This document shows, piece by piece, positions 34,349-43,711 of a DNA stretch of 64,000 bases. The DNA is taken from positions 1 to 64,000 of the forward strand of contig NZ_CADIKC010000020.1 in NCBI RefSeq assembly GCF_902859805.1. The letters are read 5' to 3'. The first letter of the stretch is position 1. Each line of letters begins with the position of its first letter. Both the position numbers and the translations under genes were made by a program. This DNA is from Paraburkholderia sediminicola. Lineage in GTDB: Bacteria > Pseudomonadota > Gammaproteobacteria > Burkholderiales > Burkholderiaceae. The notes beneath the pieces were generated by a model, which was not told the origin of the DNA, made no database searches, and saw only the letters and a list, made by a program, of their open reading frames with translations.

Positions 34349-35407
34349 TCAGCCTCGCGGATAAGCCGTCACCTCGCCATCCACCGCAAGCCGCACGTGT
34401 TCGCCCGGCCGCGGCGACAGATAACCCGGCACGCGAGCGCGCACCACGGTCCGTGCGCCGGACTGCAATTGCAGCGCGACGCCCGCGTCCTGCCCCTGAA
34501 AGATCACCTCCTGCACGACGGCGTCATGGGACGCCGCGCCATTCGGCATCGTTTCTTCAGCACGCAGCAGACGGATCTGTTCAGGCCGCACCATCACGTC
34601 GACTGCGCCATTGGCCATCGGCTCGCACAGCGGCAAGTCGCCAAGCTCGCAGTCGACGCGATCCTGCTTGACCACGCCCGGCAACAACACCGCTTCACCG
34701 ACGAACGACGCGAGTTCACGCGTCACCGGCCGACGGTACAGCGTTTCCGGCGTCGCTGTCTGGATCAGCCGGCCGTTCCACAGCACCGCGACCTCATGAC
34801 CGAGCGACAGCGCTTCCGATTGATCGTGCGTGACGAGAACGGCAGTCGCGCCCGCCGCGGCCAGGGCGCTTGCCACCGCTTGCCGCGTTTCGAGCCGCAA
34901 GGCGGCGTCGAGCGAGGAGAAAGGTTCGTCGAGCATCACCAGCGTCGGCGACGGCGCGAGTGCGCGAGCCAATGCCACACGCTGCTGCTGACCGCCCGAC
35001 AATTGCTGCGGCGCACGCGTGCCGAAGTTCGCCGGCAAGCCGACCAGCTCCAGCAATTCAGCCACGCGATGACGTGCGCGCCGCTGCGTCCGCGGCAAGC
35101 CGAACACGATGTTGTCCGCCACGGACAGATGCGGAAACAGCGCGCCTTCCTGCGGCACATAGCCGATGCGACGCTGCTCTGAAGGCATATGCAGGTTGTC
35201 GCCGGCTACACGGCGGCCGTCGATTTCGACGCTGCCGCTATCCGCGCGTTCGAAGCCGCACAACAGACGCAGCAAGGTGGTCTTGCCGCTGCCGGACGGT
35301 CCGAGCAGCGCGAGCAACGTGCCGCGCTCGACGGAGAGATCGATGCCGTGCAGCACCGGATGGCCGTCGAACGATTTTTGCAGGCCGCGGATACGAAGTT
35401 CGCTCAT
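34349..35407 (-). CDS. fbpC: Ferric iron ABC transporter, ATP-binding protein
   Basis: 352 residues. ABC ATPase domain about 1-240: Walker A LLGPSGSGKTTLLRL, signature LSGGQQQRVALARAL, Walker B TLVMLDEPFSSLD. A C-terminal TOBE-like regulatory domain (about 250-350) is typical of FbpC/PotA/MalK proteins. It powers import of Fe3+ by FbpB from FbpA. It is the last gene of the six-gene iron cluster, with a 41-bp gap after fbpB. Confidence 0.92.
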   Translation of the reverse strand: MSELRIRGLQKSFDGHPVLHGIDLSVERGTLLALLGPSGSGKTTLLRLLCGFERADSGSVEIDGRRVAGDNLHMPSEQRRIGYVPQEGALFPHLSVADNIVFGLPRTQRRARHRVAELLELVGLPANFGTRAPQQLSGGQQQRVALARALAPSPTLVMLDEPFSSLDAALRLETRQAVASALAAAGATAVLVTHDQSEALSLGHEVAVLWNGRLIQTATPETLYRRPVTRELASFVGEAVLLPGVVKQDRVDCELGDLPLCEPMANGAVDVMVRPEQIRLLRAEETMPNGAASHDAVVQEVIFQGQDAGVALQLQSGARTVVRARVPGYLSPRPGEHVRLAVDGEVTAYPRG

Positions 35408-35448
35408 GAAAATCCGATGTCTAGGAGCAGGGCGATAGTGTGCAACGT

Positions 35449-37053
35449 TTAGTTGCGTTCGCCGAGTAACGCCGACTTGCCGAGCAACGCGAACAGGAGG
35501 CCCGAGGCGAACAGCGAAATGCCGGTGAGCAGAGCGGCATAGGGCGCTGCGGCGGCAAATGCCATCGTTGAAGTATCGGCCCAGACCTGGGTCGCGAGTG
35601 TTTGCGTGTCGATGGGAGAGAGCAGCAGCGTCGCATTCAACTCGGTGACGACCGAAATGAATACCATCGCCGCAGCCGCGCCTAGACCAGGGCCTGCGAG
35701 TGGCAACACCACACGGAACAGGGTCTGCGTCCAGGTCAGGCCGAGGGCGCGTGCTGTCTCTTCAAGGCGCGGCTGCGCCTGCATGAAGGCGGCGCGCACG
35801 CTCACCAGCGCCACCGGCATGAACAGCATCGCGTAAGCGATCACCAGCAGCGTCGCGCTTTGATAAAGCGGTTGCAGCGCGTGCACCGCGAGCGACACGA
35901 TGGCCAGCGCGATCACCAGCCCGGGTATGCCTTGTGCCAGAAACACGGTGCGTTCGAACAGCGTCGCGAAACGCGTTGGATAGCGCACCAGCAGAAACGC
36001 GAGCGGCACGACCAGCAGCGTGGTCAGCAATGCAGCGGCGAGCCCGAAACCGAGCGACGAGATCGTCGCGTTGAACAGCAGTTCAGGCGACACGTCGGCC
36101 GGGGTGACGGCAGCCGCGCCCGGTTGCGTAAGCCAGAAGCCGATCATGCCGAGCGGCACGCCGAGCGTCGCGATCGCCAGCGCGGCAAAACCGGCGACGA
36201 CAATCCAGCGCCATGCACCAAGGTCGTAGCGCAAGACCGCGCGACGTGTGCCGCGATCGACGCGTTCATAACGCGCCGCGCCGCGTACCCGAAACTCGAA
36301 CGCCAGCACGACGAGGCAGATCACGATCAGCAGGCACGCGAGCAGCGAAGCACCGCCGCCATCGAAACTGGTGCGATATTCCGCGTAGATCTGCGTGGTG
36401 AAGGTGCGAAAGCGCAGCAGCGTAAACGCGCCGAATTCAGACAGCACACCGAGCGCCACCAGCAGCATGCCGCCGAGCAGCGCAGGGCGCAGTTGCGGCA
36501 GCACGACGCGAATGAAGGTGGTCCAGCGGTTGCAGCCGAGCGCGCGCGCGCTTTCTTCGAGCGCCGGGTCCATGCTGCGCAACGCTGCGGCCACCGGCAG
36601 ATAGACAAGCGGGAAATACGCGGAACTCAGCACCAGCAACGCGCCGTTGAAGTCTTGCAAATCCAGACTCAACGACACCCAGGCATAGCTCGAGATGAAG
36701 GCCGGCATCGCGAGCGGTGCAGCAGCGAGCACGGCCCAGACGCGACGCCCCGGTAAATGCGTGCGTTCGACAAACCAGGCGGCCGCCGTGCCGACGGCTG
36801 CGCAGACGAGCGTGGTCGATACGGTGATCAGCACCGTGTTGACCAGCAACTCGCCGACCAGCGGCCGGAAGATCAGATCGACCGCTTCGTCGATACCGAA
36901 GCTCGCCGCACGCCAGAAGGTAAACGCAATCGGCAGCAACACCAGCAAAGCGCTGAGTGCTGCTGCCGCAAACAAACCGCGCGGCGCGCGCGAACGGGCG
37001 CGCGCCGGGGCGGGGGTCACAGCCGGAGGCCCGGCTGACACGGCATCGCTCAT
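35449..37053 (-). CDS. fbpB: Ferric iron ABC transporter, fused permease
   Basis: 534 residues, about 12 transmembrane helices in two homologous halves, each with a BPD_transp_1 EAA loop (ALEESARALGCNRWTTFIRVVLPQL and LEETARALGLTWTQTLFRVVLPL). This fused arrangement is diagnostic for FbpB/SfuB-type ferric permeases. It starts immediately after the fbpA stop (TAAATG). The hydrophilic N-terminus is Pro/Ala-rich. Confidence 0.93.
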   Translation of the reverse strand: MSDAVSAGPPAVTPAPARARSRAPRGLFAAAALSALLVLLPIAFTFWRAASFGIDEAVDLIFRPLVGELLVNTVLITVSTTLVCAAVGTAAAWFVERTHLPGRRVWAVLAAAPLAMPAFISSYAWVSLSLDLQDFNGALLVLSSAYFPLVYLPVAAALRSMDPALEESARALGCNRWTTFIRVVLPQLRPALLGGMLLVALGVLSEFGAFTLLRFRTFTTQIYAEYRTSFDGGGASLLACLLIVICLVVLAFEFRVRGAARYERVDRGTRRAVLRYDLGAWRWIVVAGFAALAIATLGVPLGMIGFWLTQPGAAAVTPADVSPELLFNATISSLGFGLAAALLTTLLVVPLAFLLVRYPTRFATLFERTVFLAQGIPGLVIALAIVSLAVHALQPLYQSATLLVIAYAMLFMPVALVSVRAAFMQAQPRLEETARALGLTWTQTLFRVVLPLAGPGLGAAAAMVFISVVTELNATLLLSPIDTQTLATQVWADTSTMAFAAAAPYAALLTGISLFASGLLFALLGKSALLGERN

Positions 37054-38085
37054 TTACAGCAGACCTGCCTGACGCAGCAGTTTGCCTGCCTGGCTGTCGT
37101 CGCCGAGTTGCTGGATCGTCAGCGCCGGTGGGCTCAGTTCAGCGAAAGGCTTGAGGATCGGGTCCGGTGCAACGCCTGCGTGCAGCGGATACTCGAACAT
37201 GACGTGACTCTTCGCCATCAACTCCTGTGCGCGTTCGCTGACCAGATAGGCCAGAAACTTCTGCGCGCCGTCCGTGTTGTGGGCCGACTTCAGCACCGCT
37301 GCGCCCGACACGTTCACCATCGCGCCGGCGTCGCCGTTGCCGAAGTGATAGATCGCGCTGCGGGTTTTGGCATCGCCGATTTCAGCGTGCAGACGCGCCC
37401 AGTAGTAGTTATTGATGATGCCGGTCGCGACGCCGCCGCGATTGACGGCTGCCACCACGCCTTCGTCGTCGTCGAAAATCTGCGCGTTGGCTTTCAGGCC
37501 CTTCAGCCATGCGACGGTTTGCGCTTCGCCCTTCAACGCGAGCACGGCGCTCACCAGCGGCAGGAAGTCGCTGTCGCTCGGCGCAATGCCGACCTTGCCT
37601 TTCCATTCCGGCTTGGCCAGGTCAAACAGCGATTGCGGCAGTTGCGATGCCTGCAACTTGGCCGTGTTGTAAGCCAGCACGCTTTCGCGCGCGGTCACGC
37701 CCACCCATGCACCGGTCGGCGAACTGAAGCGCGCCGGCACGGTGGCGAGCGTCGAGCCGTCTACCTTGTTCAGCAGGCCTTTCTCTTCGAGCAGCATCAG
37801 CTCGGGCGAATTTTCCGTGAAGTACACGTCGGCGGGCGTTGCTGCGCCTTCCGCGACGATTTGCGCGGCCATCGCCGGACCTTCGCCGTTGCGGATCTTC
37901 ACCGAAATGCCCGACTGCTTTTCGAAGTCCTTGGCGAGCAGATTGACGACCTGCTCGTGCTGCGCGTTGTACAGCGTGATCGACGCAGCGTGTGCCGTCG
38001 ACGGCACGGTTGCGAACGCAGCCAGCGTGAGGGCGGCGGCGCTGCTGACGAGGCGCAGGCGGGTGCCAAACCAGGAATGAGCCAT
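37054..38085 (-). CDS. fbpA: Ferric iron ABC transporter, periplasmic binding protein
   Basis: 343 residues from the ATG at 38085. The signal peptide ends STAHAA; the mature protein begins ITLYNAQHEQVV, whose His matches the iron ligand of FbpA. The tandem tyrosines that bind Fe3+ are visible in INNYYWARLHAE. It captures free or chelated Fe3+ in the periplasm and delivers it to FbpBC. The longer open frame to 38142 lacks a ribosome site. The gene lies 82 bp after the Dyp peroxidase gene. Confidence 0.92.
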   Translation of the reverse strand: MAHSWFGTRLRLVSSAAALTLAAFATVPSTAHAASITLYNAQHEQVVNLLAKDFEKQSGISVKIRNGEGPAMAAQIVAEGAATPADVYFTENSPELMLLEEKGLLNKVDGSTLATVPARFSSPTGAWVGVTARESVLAYNTAKLQASQLPQSLFDLAKPEWKGKVGIAPSDSDFLPLVSAVLALKGEAQTVAWLKGLKANAQIFDDDEGVVAAVNRGGVATGIINNYYWARLHAEIGDAKTRSAIYHFGNGDAGAMVNVSGAAVLKSAHNTDGAQKFLAYLVSERAQELMAKSHVMFEYPLHAGVAPDPILKPFAELSPPALTIQQLGDDSQAGKLLRQAGLL

Positions 38086-38167
38086 GATCCTAAAATCCGT
38101 TAGTGATGTTGTTGTTGGTCTTCGAAGCGCCGCCAGCCTCACGGCCGGCGGTTGACTGCGGCCTGTA

Positions 38168-39556
38168 TTACGTCTCGAACAATCCCGCGCCGATATAGGA
38201 ACCCGGCTTCGCGCCCGGTGGCACAGCGAATACCGCGCTGCCTACGTGCGTCGTGAACTGGTTCATCATGTCGAACTTCGCGAGCTTGTCGTTGATCGGA
38301 ATGAAGCCGGTACGCGGGTCGCTCTGGTGAGCGACGAAAATCAGCCCCGCGTCGTATTCGGTTTCCTGACGCCATGGCGGCCAGCGCTCGATGTAGAAGT
38401 TCGTGCCGTCGTTGTACGAGTACGAGCGGCGCAGAATCTGCGCACCGTTGTTGCTCGCCTGATTCGACAGACGCACATGCGAGTTCTCCGGAATCACCGG
38501 ATTGCCGTCCTTGTCCTCTTCCTTCAGGTCCACGGCGTCGAACTCGTTCTTCTTGCCGATCGGCGCGCCGCTGTATTTGTGGCGGCCGAACACCTGCTCC
38601 TGGAAGTCGACTTCCGTGTTGTCCCAGTGTTCGAGCGTGATGCGGATGCGCCGTACTACGGTGTAGGTGCCGCCTTCCATCCAGGGTGCGTCGGCGGTGG
38701 CGCCGGCCCAGACGAATTCGTTCATCAACTGCGGTTTCGCGGTCGACGGATTGTTGGTGCCGTCCTTGAAGCCCATCAGATTGCGGGGCGTCTGACCGCG
38801 CGGACCCGACAGGAAACCCGATTGGCCCCAACGCATCGCTGCGGTGCCGTACGCGAGACGCGCCAATTGCCGGACCGCATGAAACGCGACCTGCTGATCG
38901 TTCGCGCAGGCCTGGATAAACAGGTCGCCGCCGGTTTTTTCGGCGATGAGTTGATCGCCGTTGAAGCGCGGCAGATCGACGAGCGCGGCGGGGCGGCGCG
39001 AGGCGAGGCCGTAGCGGTCCTTGCCGTCTTTCGTAAACAGGCCCGGGCCGAAACCGAACGTGATCGTCAGACCGCATGGGCCCAGGCCGAGCACGTCGCC
39101 GGAATCCGGCGCGGCTTTGGTGTTGACCGGGCTGTAGGCCGTGTTGTTGGCCTTGGGGTCGGCCTTCGCATCGGCGTTCGTATCAATCTTGGTGTCGGTC
39201 AGCGCCACTTTGGCCGCGACGCCGGTCGGCAGCGGCGCGGCCGTGGCGCCTTGCGTCAGGCGCGCGGCAGCGTCAGTCCAGGCGCGCAGCAGCGCGATCA
39301 CGTCTTCGCGTTTCTCGGTCGTCAGATCGAGTGCGGCGACATACGTGTGACTCTGCTGCGGCGTGACGATGCCGCCTTGATGCAAACCGTAGAACGGCTC
39401 GACCGCCGTCTGCGGATCGGCGCCGTGCGCCGGCGTCTTGCCGAGCGCGGCCTGGGCGACGCCGGTCGCACCGAGGCTCGCGCCCGCTGCGACCGCCGCA
39501 CTGCCGGCCTTCAGAAAACCGCGCCGAGAGGGCCGCGGGGGTTGATCGTTTGCCAT
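38168..39556 (-). CDS. efeB: Tat-exported Dyp-type heme peroxidase (EfeB-like)
   Basis: 462 residues. The N-terminus carries a twin-arginine signal (PSRRGFLKAGSAAVAAGASLG), so it is exported folded. The Dyp signature GFKDGTNNPS (GxxDG) contains the distal catalytic Asp, and a heme-ligand His is likely in the C-terminal half (NSHVRLS). EfeB of the EfeUOB system is a periplasmic Dyp peroxidase reported to help use iron from ferrous ions or heme. Here neither EfeU nor EfeO is present; the gene sits in front of FbpABC instead, so this enzyme may supply Fe3+ to FbpA (inference). Confidence 0.88.
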   Translation of the reverse strand: MANDQPPRPSRRGFLKAGSAAVAAGASLGATGVAQAALGKTPAHGADPQTAVEPFYGLHQGGIVTPQQSHTYVAALDLTTEKREDVIALLRAWTDAAARLTQGATAAPLPTGVAAKVALTDTKIDTNADAKADPKANNTAYSPVNTKAAPDSGDVLGLGPCGLTITFGFGPGLFTKDGKDRYGLASRRPAALVDLPRFNGDQLIAEKTGGDLFIQACANDQQVAFHAVRQLARLAYGTAAMRWGQSGFLSGPRGQTPRNLMGFKDGTNNPSTAKPQLMNEFVWAGATADAPWMEGGTYTVVRRIRITLEHWDNTEVDFQEQVFGRHKYSGAPIGKKNEFDAVDLKEEDKDGNPVIPENSHVRLSNQASNNGAQILRRSYSYNDGTNFYIERWPPWRQETEYDAGLIFVAHQSDPRTGFIPINDKLAKFDMMNQFTTHVGSAVFAVPPGAKPGSYIGAGLFET

Positions 39557-39640
39557 GGTTCCTTCACCTTCATTTGGCCGTGGGTGTGCCTGAGTTGCGT
39601 TCCGGCTCGTTGGCCGGATCTGCGTCTGTCTTTGCTGCTT

Positions 39641-40792
39641 TTACTTCGCGAGCACCAGGGTGTTCACGTCGTCCTGCACGTAGTAGAAACCGTCGCCTTC
39701 AGGCGTCATTGCGAGACCGAACAGGTCGCCATTGCCCGGGGGCGATTGCGCCTTGTCGGTGTCGATCCAGCGTGCGTAGATCTGCTTGCCGCTGGCCGGA
39801 TCGATTTCGACGATCTGGCCGTTCAGCGCGTTCGTGACGAGCAGGTGGCCGTTCGGTGCGGTGACCATTGCAAGCGGACGGTGCAGCAGACCGTCGGCGG
39901 TCAGCTGGCGGCCTACGCCCGCGCTGGTGTCGCGCGTCATCGGTTCGTCGATTTCGGTGATGCGGTTGCCGATTGCATCGGACACGTACAGCAGTTTCTG
40001 ATCGTTCGAGAGCGCGAGTCCGGTCGGGCCGACGAGGAACACGCCCTTATCGGCCTGCGCGCCGAAGCCGCTGCCCACCACGGTTTCCTTCCTGACGACG
40101 GGCGGCTTGCCTGCCGGCACGTCGAGGTCCAGACGCAGCACGGTGGCCTGCTTGAACACCGGCGGATTGCCGTCCGCACCGCCCACGCCGAAGCCGGCGT
40201 TGCTGACGAACAGCGTCGCGCTGGTGCCGTTGTCGACGACCGCCATGTTGCCCCATGGATCGTTGATATTCGGGCTGCTGATGGTCGACGCAACCTTGCC
40301 GTTCGGATCGATCACGATCAGGCAGCCGGCGCCCTTGGTGCCGGTGGTGCCGTCATTGCTCGGCGTGCTGCCGACAATCACGTAGCCCGACTTGAGCATC
40401 GTCATCGCGGTCGAGAGACCAATGCCGCCCGGGCATTCCTTCAGATCGCGCGGCACTGTGGCGAACACCGTCATCTCTTTGGTGTCCGGGTGATAGTTGA
40501 TGATCGTGCTGCCGGTGCCCTGCAGATTGGTCGAATTATTGAAGTTGCCGACCAGGACGTCGCCTTGCTTGACGCTGCCTGCCGTGACCGGAGCGACCAC
40601 CACCGCGTACGGATTCTGGTCGCCGTTCCCCGGCACAGTGTTAATCAGCGTGGTGTGATGCTTGACGGTTTCGAGGAAACCTTGCGGCTCGGCGTGCGCG
40701 ACGCTGGCCGTTGCGAATGCGGCAGTGCTGACTGCGGCGGCGATCAAGGCGCGCGCGGCGCGCGGCGAAAACTTGCGCGTGGGATTGTTCAT
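39641..40792 (-). CDS. Periplasmic beta-propeller protein, function unknown
   Basis: 383 residues. A signal peptide ends ASVAHAE. The rest is repeated NHL/YncE-like beta-propeller blades: recurring VVVAPV...GDVLVGNFN, GLALSNDQKLLYVSDAIGNRITEID and AMVTAPNGHLLVTNALNGQIVEIDP. No catalytic residues are recognised. It sits between a porin and a Dyp peroxidase under a Fur box, so it may be a scaffold or a heme/iron-complex binder; that is inference only. The ATG at 40792 has GAGG at about 7 bases. Confidence 0.75.
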   Translation of the reverse strand: MNNPTRKFSPRAARALIAAAVSTAAFATASVAHAEPQGFLETVKHHTTLINTVPGNGDQNPYAVVVAPVTAGSVKQGDVLVGNFNNSTNLQGTGSTIINYHPDTKEMTVFATVPRDLKECPGGIGLSTAMTMLKSGYVIVGSTPSNDGTTGTKGAGCLIVIDPNGKVASTISSPNINDPWGNMAVVDNGTSATLFVSNAGFGVGGADGNPPVFKQATVLRLDLDVPAGKPPVVRKETVVGSGFGAQADKGVFLVGPTGLALSNDQKLLYVSDAIGNRITEIDEPMTRDTSAGVGRQLTADGLLHRPLAMVTAPNGHLLVTNALNGQIVEIDPASGKQIYARWIDTDKAQSPPGNGDLFGLAMTPEGDGFYYVQDDVNTLVLAK

Positions 40793-40892
40793 GAGTGGGC
40801 CTCGGTGCCTGCGCACAAAGCGGTAGTTGCGGTCATGATCGAAAGCATGGGATTCGATGGGTTTTGAGCGTGTGTGGTGATGGCAAACGGCA

Positions 40893-42416
40893 TCAGAACG
40901 TAATGTTGGTCCGCACGCCGATGACGAACGTGTTGCGCAGCGGCTGCGTCGGATCGCTCGGGTTCTGGCCGGCGCCGGCATTGAACGTGTATTGCGCGTC
41001 GGCCTGCAGTTGCCACCACGGGTTGACCTGATACTGGTACGTCGCTTCGAGCGTGGTTTCGCTGGTGCGCACACCGTAAGGGCCACCGCTAAATGCCAGG
41101 TTATCCTGATCAAGACCATTCGCGTGGTTGCCGATCTTGATGTACGTGAGGGCGATGCCGGCGCTGTCGTTGTCGCGCCCGGCGAACGGCGCCTTCAGCA
41201 CGACGCCGAGGTTGGCGGCAACGCTCACCAGGTTGCGGTCGCCCGGCGCGCCCATCACGCGCGCGAAGACGTTGAGGCTGCGCGGTTCGTCCGGATCCGG
41301 GCGCCAGATCATCTGGTCGGCAACCGCGTAGAAGCTGTAGTCGCCGTGATGATTCTGCGCAACGCCGGTACTTGCCGGGTTCGCAAGCGAGAGGCCGGTG
41401 TTGTCGTAGCGCAGATCGGCGAAGCTGCCGTTGTTGTACCAGAGGCCGACCTTGTAGGTGCCCGGCAAACCGCCGCCGCCTGCACTGACCATTTCGCCGT
41501 CGGCCGGCTGGTTGATCGCGTACTGCAACTCGCCGATGAACAGCGTGCCGTTGTGCAGGTTGAAGTTGGTACCGCTCTTGTTGTTCGGGTTGTTGCCGAG
41601 CGGATCGCCGTCGAATACGCCGGCGAGCGCCGTCAACGAAGGCGTGATCTGTCCGCGCACGCGCACACCGAGGTCGGCCAGCGGATAAGCGGGGCCGCCG
41701 GAAGGCATGTCGTAGGACGGCAGGGCAGGCCAGCCGAACATCGTGTTCACGAACAGCGCCGAATTCGTGCTGGTGATGAATTCCTGGTCGATACTTTGCT
41801 GACCGACTTTGACGTCGATACGCTTGTTCAGGAACGACTGCTGGTACCACAGTTCCCACAGGCGCGTGGTGTCCTGGGCTTCGATGCCGCTCGCCGTATT
41901 CAGCGTGCCGAGCTTGTTGGCGCTGAGGTTGGCCCCGTGGATCTGCAAGGCGCTGACGTTGAACAGGCCGCCCGGCAAACCGAACGCCTTTTGCGTGTCC
42001 ATCTGGACGGTCGCCGTGGTCAGGCCATCGTAGTCCGCACCGCGCGCGAGACCGCCGCGCACATTGGCGAGCACTTCGCTGGTTTCAGTGAGTGCGAACG
42101 TCACGCCGTATTTGCCCAACCAGGGGCGCAGACCGCCAATGTCGCCGAGCATCGTCTGGCGATTCCAGAAACCGGTCCACTGATTCGTCTGCGTTGCCTT
42201 GATGTTCAGGTCGGCTTCGGGCGCTTCCGGTGCGGCATCGGGATTGGCTTCCGCCATGGCTGCGCCGGCGGTCAACGAGGCCCACGCGAAAGCCGTGCAG
42301 AGCGCGGCGCGGCGCAACGAAGGCAAACGCGAACGGCGCGTGGCGCCGCCGTGCAGGGCGGAGTCGTGAAGCGAACGCGCCTGAACGGCGGGCTCGACGG
42401 AGTGAGCGAACTTCAT
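40893..42416 (-). CDS. OprB-type carbohydrate-selective porin
   Basis: 507 residues. After a long N-terminus and signal sequence ending AGAAMAEA, the protein is a 16-strand porin of the OprB family: WTGFWNRQTMLGDIGGLRPWL at the start, SFLNKRIDVKVGQQSIDQEF, and a C-terminal strand ending in Phe (VIGVRTNITF). OprB porins pass sugars, but this copy leads an iron cluster under a Fur box, so a role in outer-membrane entry of an iron complex is possible. The N-terminal ~30 residues before the signal core are unusually long; an internal start cannot be excluded. Confidence 0.85.
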   Translation of the reverse strand: MKFAHSVEPAVQARSLHDSALHGGATRRSRLPSLRRAALCTAFAWASLTAGAAMAEANPDAAPEAPEADLNIKATQTNQWTGFWNRQTMLGDIGGLRPWLGKYGVTFALTETSEVLANVRGGLARGADYDGLTTATVQMDTQKAFGLPGGLFNVSALQIHGANLSANKLGTLNTASGIEAQDTTRLWELWYQQSFLNKRIDVKVGQQSIDQEFITSTNSALFVNTMFGWPALPSYDMPSGGPAYPLADLGVRVRGQITPSLTALAGVFDGDPLGNNPNNKSGTNFNLHNGTLFIGELQYAINQPADGEMVSAGGGGLPGTYKVGLWYNNGSFADLRYDNTGLSLANPASTGVAQNHHGDYSFYAVADQMIWRPDPDEPRSLNVFARVMGAPGDRNLVSVAANLGVVLKAPFAGRDNDSAGIALTYIKIGNHANGLDQDNLAFSGGPYGVRTSETTLEATYQYQVNPWWQLQADAQYTFNAGAGQNPSDPTQPLRNTFVIGVRTNITF

Positions 42417-42812
42417 CGAAATCCTTATTTGTGTTGTATCGACTGATCTGACTATCGCGGCATAACGTCACCAGGTGCCTGCGATGTGCCGCATCGGTTC
42501 GCGACGCCTGATGCGGCAGATGGCGAGATCGTACGCATGCGGAATAGGTGCGTCAACACAAATGAGAACGATTCGCATCAATATTACTGGGATGTAATTT
42601 TGAGCTTTACGTACTGCTACTAAAGGTTCTTTGGATGTAAATAAAACAGAATAAATACGTAATGTAGTTGTATGGTTTCGATCATGTCGGACTGGTGCCG
42701 GAGCCCGGCTCCAGGGCAGACATCAAAAGACGCTATGATCATCTTCCGAAGCCGCGCCGCAGCGCGACAGCCTTAAGTGCCTGGCGCCCAACACCATACC
42801 GGGACGACACCG
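42417..42812. other. Intergenic promoter region of the iron cluster and nat
   Basis: 396 bp without a gene. The middle (about 42555-42680) is A+T-rich and holds the Fur box of the leftward iron cluster. The right part serves the N-acetyltransferase gene. Confidence 0.6.
42561..42579. promoter_or_regulatory. Fur box of the porin/Dyp/fbpABC cluster
   Basis: AATGAGAACGATTCGCATC: the core TGAGAAC-G-ATTCGCA (42563-42577) agrees with the 7-1-7 Fur consensus at 11 of 14 positions. It lies 145 bp before the porin start, in an A+T-rich stretch suited to a promoter. Confidence 0.75.
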
Positions 42813-43652
42813 ATGTCACACACAGTGAATCTGGATAACTATTTCACCCGCATAGGCTACAAAGGACCTCGCGCGGCGACGCTGGAAGTGCTCCAGGAAC
42901 TCCACAAGCTGCACCCCAGAGCGATTCCCTTCGAGAACCTGAATCCGCTCACACACCGCGCGGTGAAACTGGATCTCGAATCAGTCGAACAAAAGCTGAT
43001 CGCGCAAAAACGCGGCGGCTATTGCTTCGAGCAGAACGCACTCTTCGCGAACGTCCTGACGCAGTTGGGCTTCAACATAACGCCACTGCTAGCCCGCGTT
43101 CTGTGGGGCCGCGAATCCGGCGCAATCCCGCCTCGCACGCACATGGTGTTGCGCGTCGACATCAAAGACGAAGCATGGATCGCCGACGTCGGTTTCGGCA
43201 GCGTGACATTGACAGCACCGTTGCGCCTGATCGCCGGCACCGCGCAGCCGACGCAACTGGGCACGTTCCGTCTGGCCGATGCATCGCACGACGCGCTCTA
43301 CCTCGAAGTCCAATCGCACGACGACACGTGGGCTCGCGTCTACCGTTTCGATCTGCACCCGGTCGAATGGATCGATTACGAGACCTCGAACTGGTACACC
43401 TCCACTGCACCGGATTCGATCTTCCTGAACCATCTGATCGTTTGCCGGGTCCTGGCAGAGTCGCGGCTGACCTTGCTCGACGACCAACTGAACGAACGCG
43501 CCGCGAACGGCCAGGTCATCCGCGAACGGCAGCTGAAAAGCGCGGACGACCTTGCAACCTGTCTGCGCGAACAATTCGGTCTGAACACGGAAGACATCGA
43601 CATGGCAGACATATTCGGACGCGTGCGCTCACCCGCGCCGGCCTCAGCCTGA
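42813..43652 (+). CDS. nat: Arylamine N-acetyltransferase
   Basis: 279 residues, the usual NAT length. The Cys-His-Asp triad is intact: Cys71 in RGGYCFEQN, His110 in RTHMVL and Asp125 in WIADVGFG. It transfers acetyl from acetyl-CoA to arylamines and hydrazines in the cytosol. The ATG at 42813 (MSHTVNLDNYF) fits relatives; the frame is open from 42777. It is followed closely by an ICMT-like gene on the same strand. Confidence 0.95.
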   Translation: MSHTVNLDNYFTRIGYKGPRAATLEVLQELHKLHPRAIPFENLNPLTHRAVKLDLESVEQKLIAQKRGGYCFEQNALFANVLTQLGFNITPLLARVLWGRESGAIPPRTHMVLRVDIKDEAWIADVGFGSVTLTAPLRLIAGTAQPTQLGTFRLADASHDALYLEVQSHDDTWARVYRFDLHPVEWIDYETSNWYTSTAPDSIFLNHLIVCRVLAESRLTLLDDQLNERAANGQVIRERQLKSADDLATCLREQFGLNTEDIDMADIFGRVRSPAPASA

Positions 43653-43711
43653 GACAGCCGCGTATAAACGCATGCCAACAACCAACTACTAATAGCGGGC
43701 ACGAACTCACC

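Noticed and set aside
38246..40867. 873-residue open frame on the plus strand opposite the Dyp peroxidase and propeller genes
   Set aside because: Its sequence is Arg/Val/Asp-rich low-complexity translation of the antisense strand, and the minus-strand genes have clear signal peptides and family motifs.
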